Shown: positions 13,155-14,610 of the stretch, one piece after another | How the letters are laid out: each line of letters begins with the position of its first letter | Numbering within the stretch: the first letter of the stretch is position 1 | Assembly (NCBI GenBank): GCA_963578705.1 | Contig: CAUZDT010000032.1 | Span: 1 to 14,610, forward strand | Length of the DNA stretch: 14,610 nt | Source of the DNA: UBA8886 sp963578705 | GTDB lineage: Archaea; Thermoplasmatota; Poseidoniia; MGIII; CG-Epi1 | Direction of reading: 5' to 3' | Position numbers and translations under genes: made by a program | Notes under the pieces: generated by a model | Database searches by the model: none | Seen by the model: the letters and a program-made list of their open reading frames with translations, nothing else | What the model was told of the DNA's origin: nothing

Positions 13155-14610
13155 ATGGCAGACGACTCCGTCGGGGATTACGACCCGGTAGCGCTCGAAC
13201 AGGCGGTCGCCGCACGCTGGGCGGCCGACGGCACGTTCGCGCGGCAGGTGGCGCAGCGCAGGGGGGAACCGCCGTTCGTATTCCTGGAGGGGCCACCGAC
13301 TGCCAATGGCCGCCCGGGTATCCACCACGTCGTCTCGCGGACCTACAAGGACCTAGTCTGCCGCTGGCGTGCGATGCAGGGGCGCTACGTCGAGCGCAAG
13401 GGGGGCTGGGACACCCACGGGCTGCCGGTCGAAATCGAGGTGCAGAAAGCGCTCGGGCTGGGGACGAGTAGCGAAATCGAGGCCTACGGCATCGAGAAGT
13501 TCAACACCGCCTGCCGCGAAAGCGTCTGGACCTACGAGTCGGCGTGGCGCGAGATGACCGAGCGCATGGGATTTTGGGTCGACATGGACAACCCCTACGT
13601 CACACTCCACGACGACTACATCGAGTCGGCGTGGTGGTCGCTGAAGCAGATGTTCGACAAGGGGCTGCTCTACCGCGACTACAAGGTGCTGCCCTACTGC
13701 CCGCAGACCGGCACGAGTTACAGCAGCCACGAGGTTGCGCTGGGCTACAAGGAAGTCAGCGAGCCTTCGCTCTACGCCCGCTTCCAGCTGGTCGACGACG
13801 ATGCGTCCATCCTGGCGTGGACCACGACACCGTGGACGCTGCCGGGCAACGTCGGCCTGGCGGTCGGGCCGGACGTCACCTACTGCCGCGTGCGCGTCAC
13901 CGCGCCGCCCGAGGGCTGGACCGGTCCCGGCGGCGCCGCGGTGGGCGACGAGCTTATTCTCGCCAAGGAGTTGCTGAAGGCGACGCTGCGCCACCAGGCC
14001 GAGGTGCTGGAGGAATTCCCCGGCTCTGAGCTCGTGAGCCGGCGCTACGAGCCGCTATTCCCCGGCGCGATTGACGCCGACGGCTCCGACACGGCGTGGA
14101 CCGTCGTCGCGGCCGACTTCGTCACCACCACCGAGGGGACCGGCGTCGTCCACACTGCCGTCATGTATGGCGAGGACGACTTCAATCTGGGGCGCGCTGT
14201 CGGCCTGCCCGAGGTGCACACCGTCGACGCCGACGGCCGCTTCGTGGCGGGCGTGCATCCCGACCTTGACGGCCGCTACGTCAAGGAGTGCGATGGCGAT
14301 ATTATCGGCCTGCTCGACGACGCGGGGCGGCTCTACCGCACCGAGGAATACACCCACGATTACCCCCATTGCTGGCGCACCGACCAACCGCTGCTCTACT
14401 ACGCGATGGACTCGTGGTTCGTGCGGATGACCGCCGTGCGGGAGCGGCTGCTGGAGCACAACGCGCAGGTCGAATGGGCGCCGGCGTGGGTCGGCGAGAA
14501 GCGATTTGGCGAGTGGATTGAGAACGTCAAGGACTGGGCCATCAGCCGCGAGCGGTTCTGGGGCACGCCGCTGCCGGTCTGGCGCTGCGAGTGCGGCCAC
14601 CAGCACTGCA
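13155..14610 (+). CDS. ileS: Isoleucyl-tRNA synthetase, N-terminal part (runs off the window)
   Basis: The first 485 codons of a class Ia synthetase are present. It charges tRNA-Ile in the cytoplasm and edits Val-tRNA. The nucleotide-binding signature is in EGPPTANGRPGIHH (45-58), where the usual HxGH is replaced by GIHH; this form is typical of the eukaryote-like (type 2) IleRS found in some bacteria and archaea. GWDTHGLPVE (84-93) follows. SSHEVALGYKE and WTTTPWTLPGN mark the start of the editing domain, and GTGVVHTAVMYGEDD lies in its active site. DWAISRERFWGTPLPVW returns to the catalytic core near the end of the window. The KMSKS loop, anticodon-binding domain and C-terminus are outside. 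ATG 13155 matches the family N-terminus (DYDPVALEQAVAARW) and the promoter spacing. Confidence 0.95.
   Translation, partial: MADDSVGDYDPVALEQAVAARWAADGTFARQVAQRRGEPPFVFLEGPPTANGRPGIHHVVSRTYKDLVCRWRAMQGRYVERKGGWDTHGLPVEIEVQKALGLGTSSEIEAYGIEKFNTACRESVWTYESAWREMTERMGFWVDMDNPYVTLHDDYIESAWWSLKQMFDKGLLYRDYKVLPYCPQTGTSYSSHEVALGYKEVSEPSLYARFQLVDDDASILAWTTTPWTLPGNVGLAVGPDVTYCRVRVTAPPEGWTGPGGAAVGDELILAKELLKATLRHQAEVLEEFPGSELVSRRYEPLFPGAIDADGSDTAWTVVAADFVTTTEGTGVVHTAVMYGEDDFNLGRAVGLPEVHTVDADGRFVAGVHPDLDGRYVKECDGDIIGLLDDAGRLYRTEEYTHDYPHCWRTDQPLLYYAMDSWFVRMTAVRERLLEHNAQVEWAPAWVGEKRFGEWIENVKDWAISRERFWGTPLPVWRCECGHQHC

Noticed and set aside
1..14610. CRISPR array, insertion sequence or prophage
   Set aside because: No regularly spaced repeats, transposase, integrase or structural phage genes were seen on either strand.

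Overview
The window looks like chromosomal DNA of a GC-rich archaeon. Four things point that way. GMP synthase is present as the stand-alone ATP-pyrophosphatase subunit (archaeal GuaAb) without a glutaminase domain. A DtxR/FeoA-type regulator is present. The tRNA has an archaeal layout with an encoded CCA end. Most strikingly, TATA-like hexamers are centred about 24-29 nt upstream of nearly every operon-leading start codon, the geometry expected for leaderless archaeal transcripts. A marine Thermoplasmatota (Poseidoniales-like) host is my best guess, but this is inference, not proof.

Layout. 1-90: a bidirectional promoter region, with the first few codons of a probable minus-strand gene at the left edge. 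90-1284 (+): a DUF454 membrane protein followed by a PmtA/UbiE-like SAM methyltransferase. 1281-2750 (-): a membrane-anchored M28 metallopeptidase with a PA domain, converging on the methyltransferase with overlapping stop codons. 2815-4436 (+): a DtxR-family metal-dependent regulator joined by a TGATG overlap to an AlkB-type membrane di-iron monooxygenase. 4447-6823 (-): ZIP metal transporter, oligoribonuclease and an extended SDR in one probable operon; the first two genes have clearly lower GC (about 55%) than the surroundings. 6931-9435 (+): an RND/MMPL exporter. 9563-11712 (-): a two-gene operon for extracytoplasmic proteins, a cysteine-paired coiled-coil protein and a membrane-anchored protein of unknown function, behind a promoter with a palindromic CTAG-rich putative operator. 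11825-12975 (+): guaAB-type GMP synthase subunit B, ATGA-coupled to an AT-rich (about 31% GC) 66-residue orphan ORF. 12998-13073 (-): elongator tRNA-Met(CAU). 13155-end (+): the 5' part of ileS of the type with a GIHH signature.

How the genes fit together. Metal handling recurs: a DtxR-like regulator, an iron-dependent AlkB-like enzyme directly fused to it in transcription, a ZIP transporter and a zinc peptidase. The envelope is the second theme: PmtA-like methyltransferase, DUF454 protein, M28 ectopeptidase, RND exporter and the two-gene secreted/anchored operon. The rest is housekeeping: GMP synthesis, nano-RNA turnover, tRNA-Met and isoleucyl-tRNA synthetase. I see no CRISPR array, transposase, integrase or phage module. 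The observations most worth following up are the regulator-AlkB pair, the AT-rich ORF between guaAb and the tRNA 3' end, and the secreted Cys-hairpin operon with its operator.
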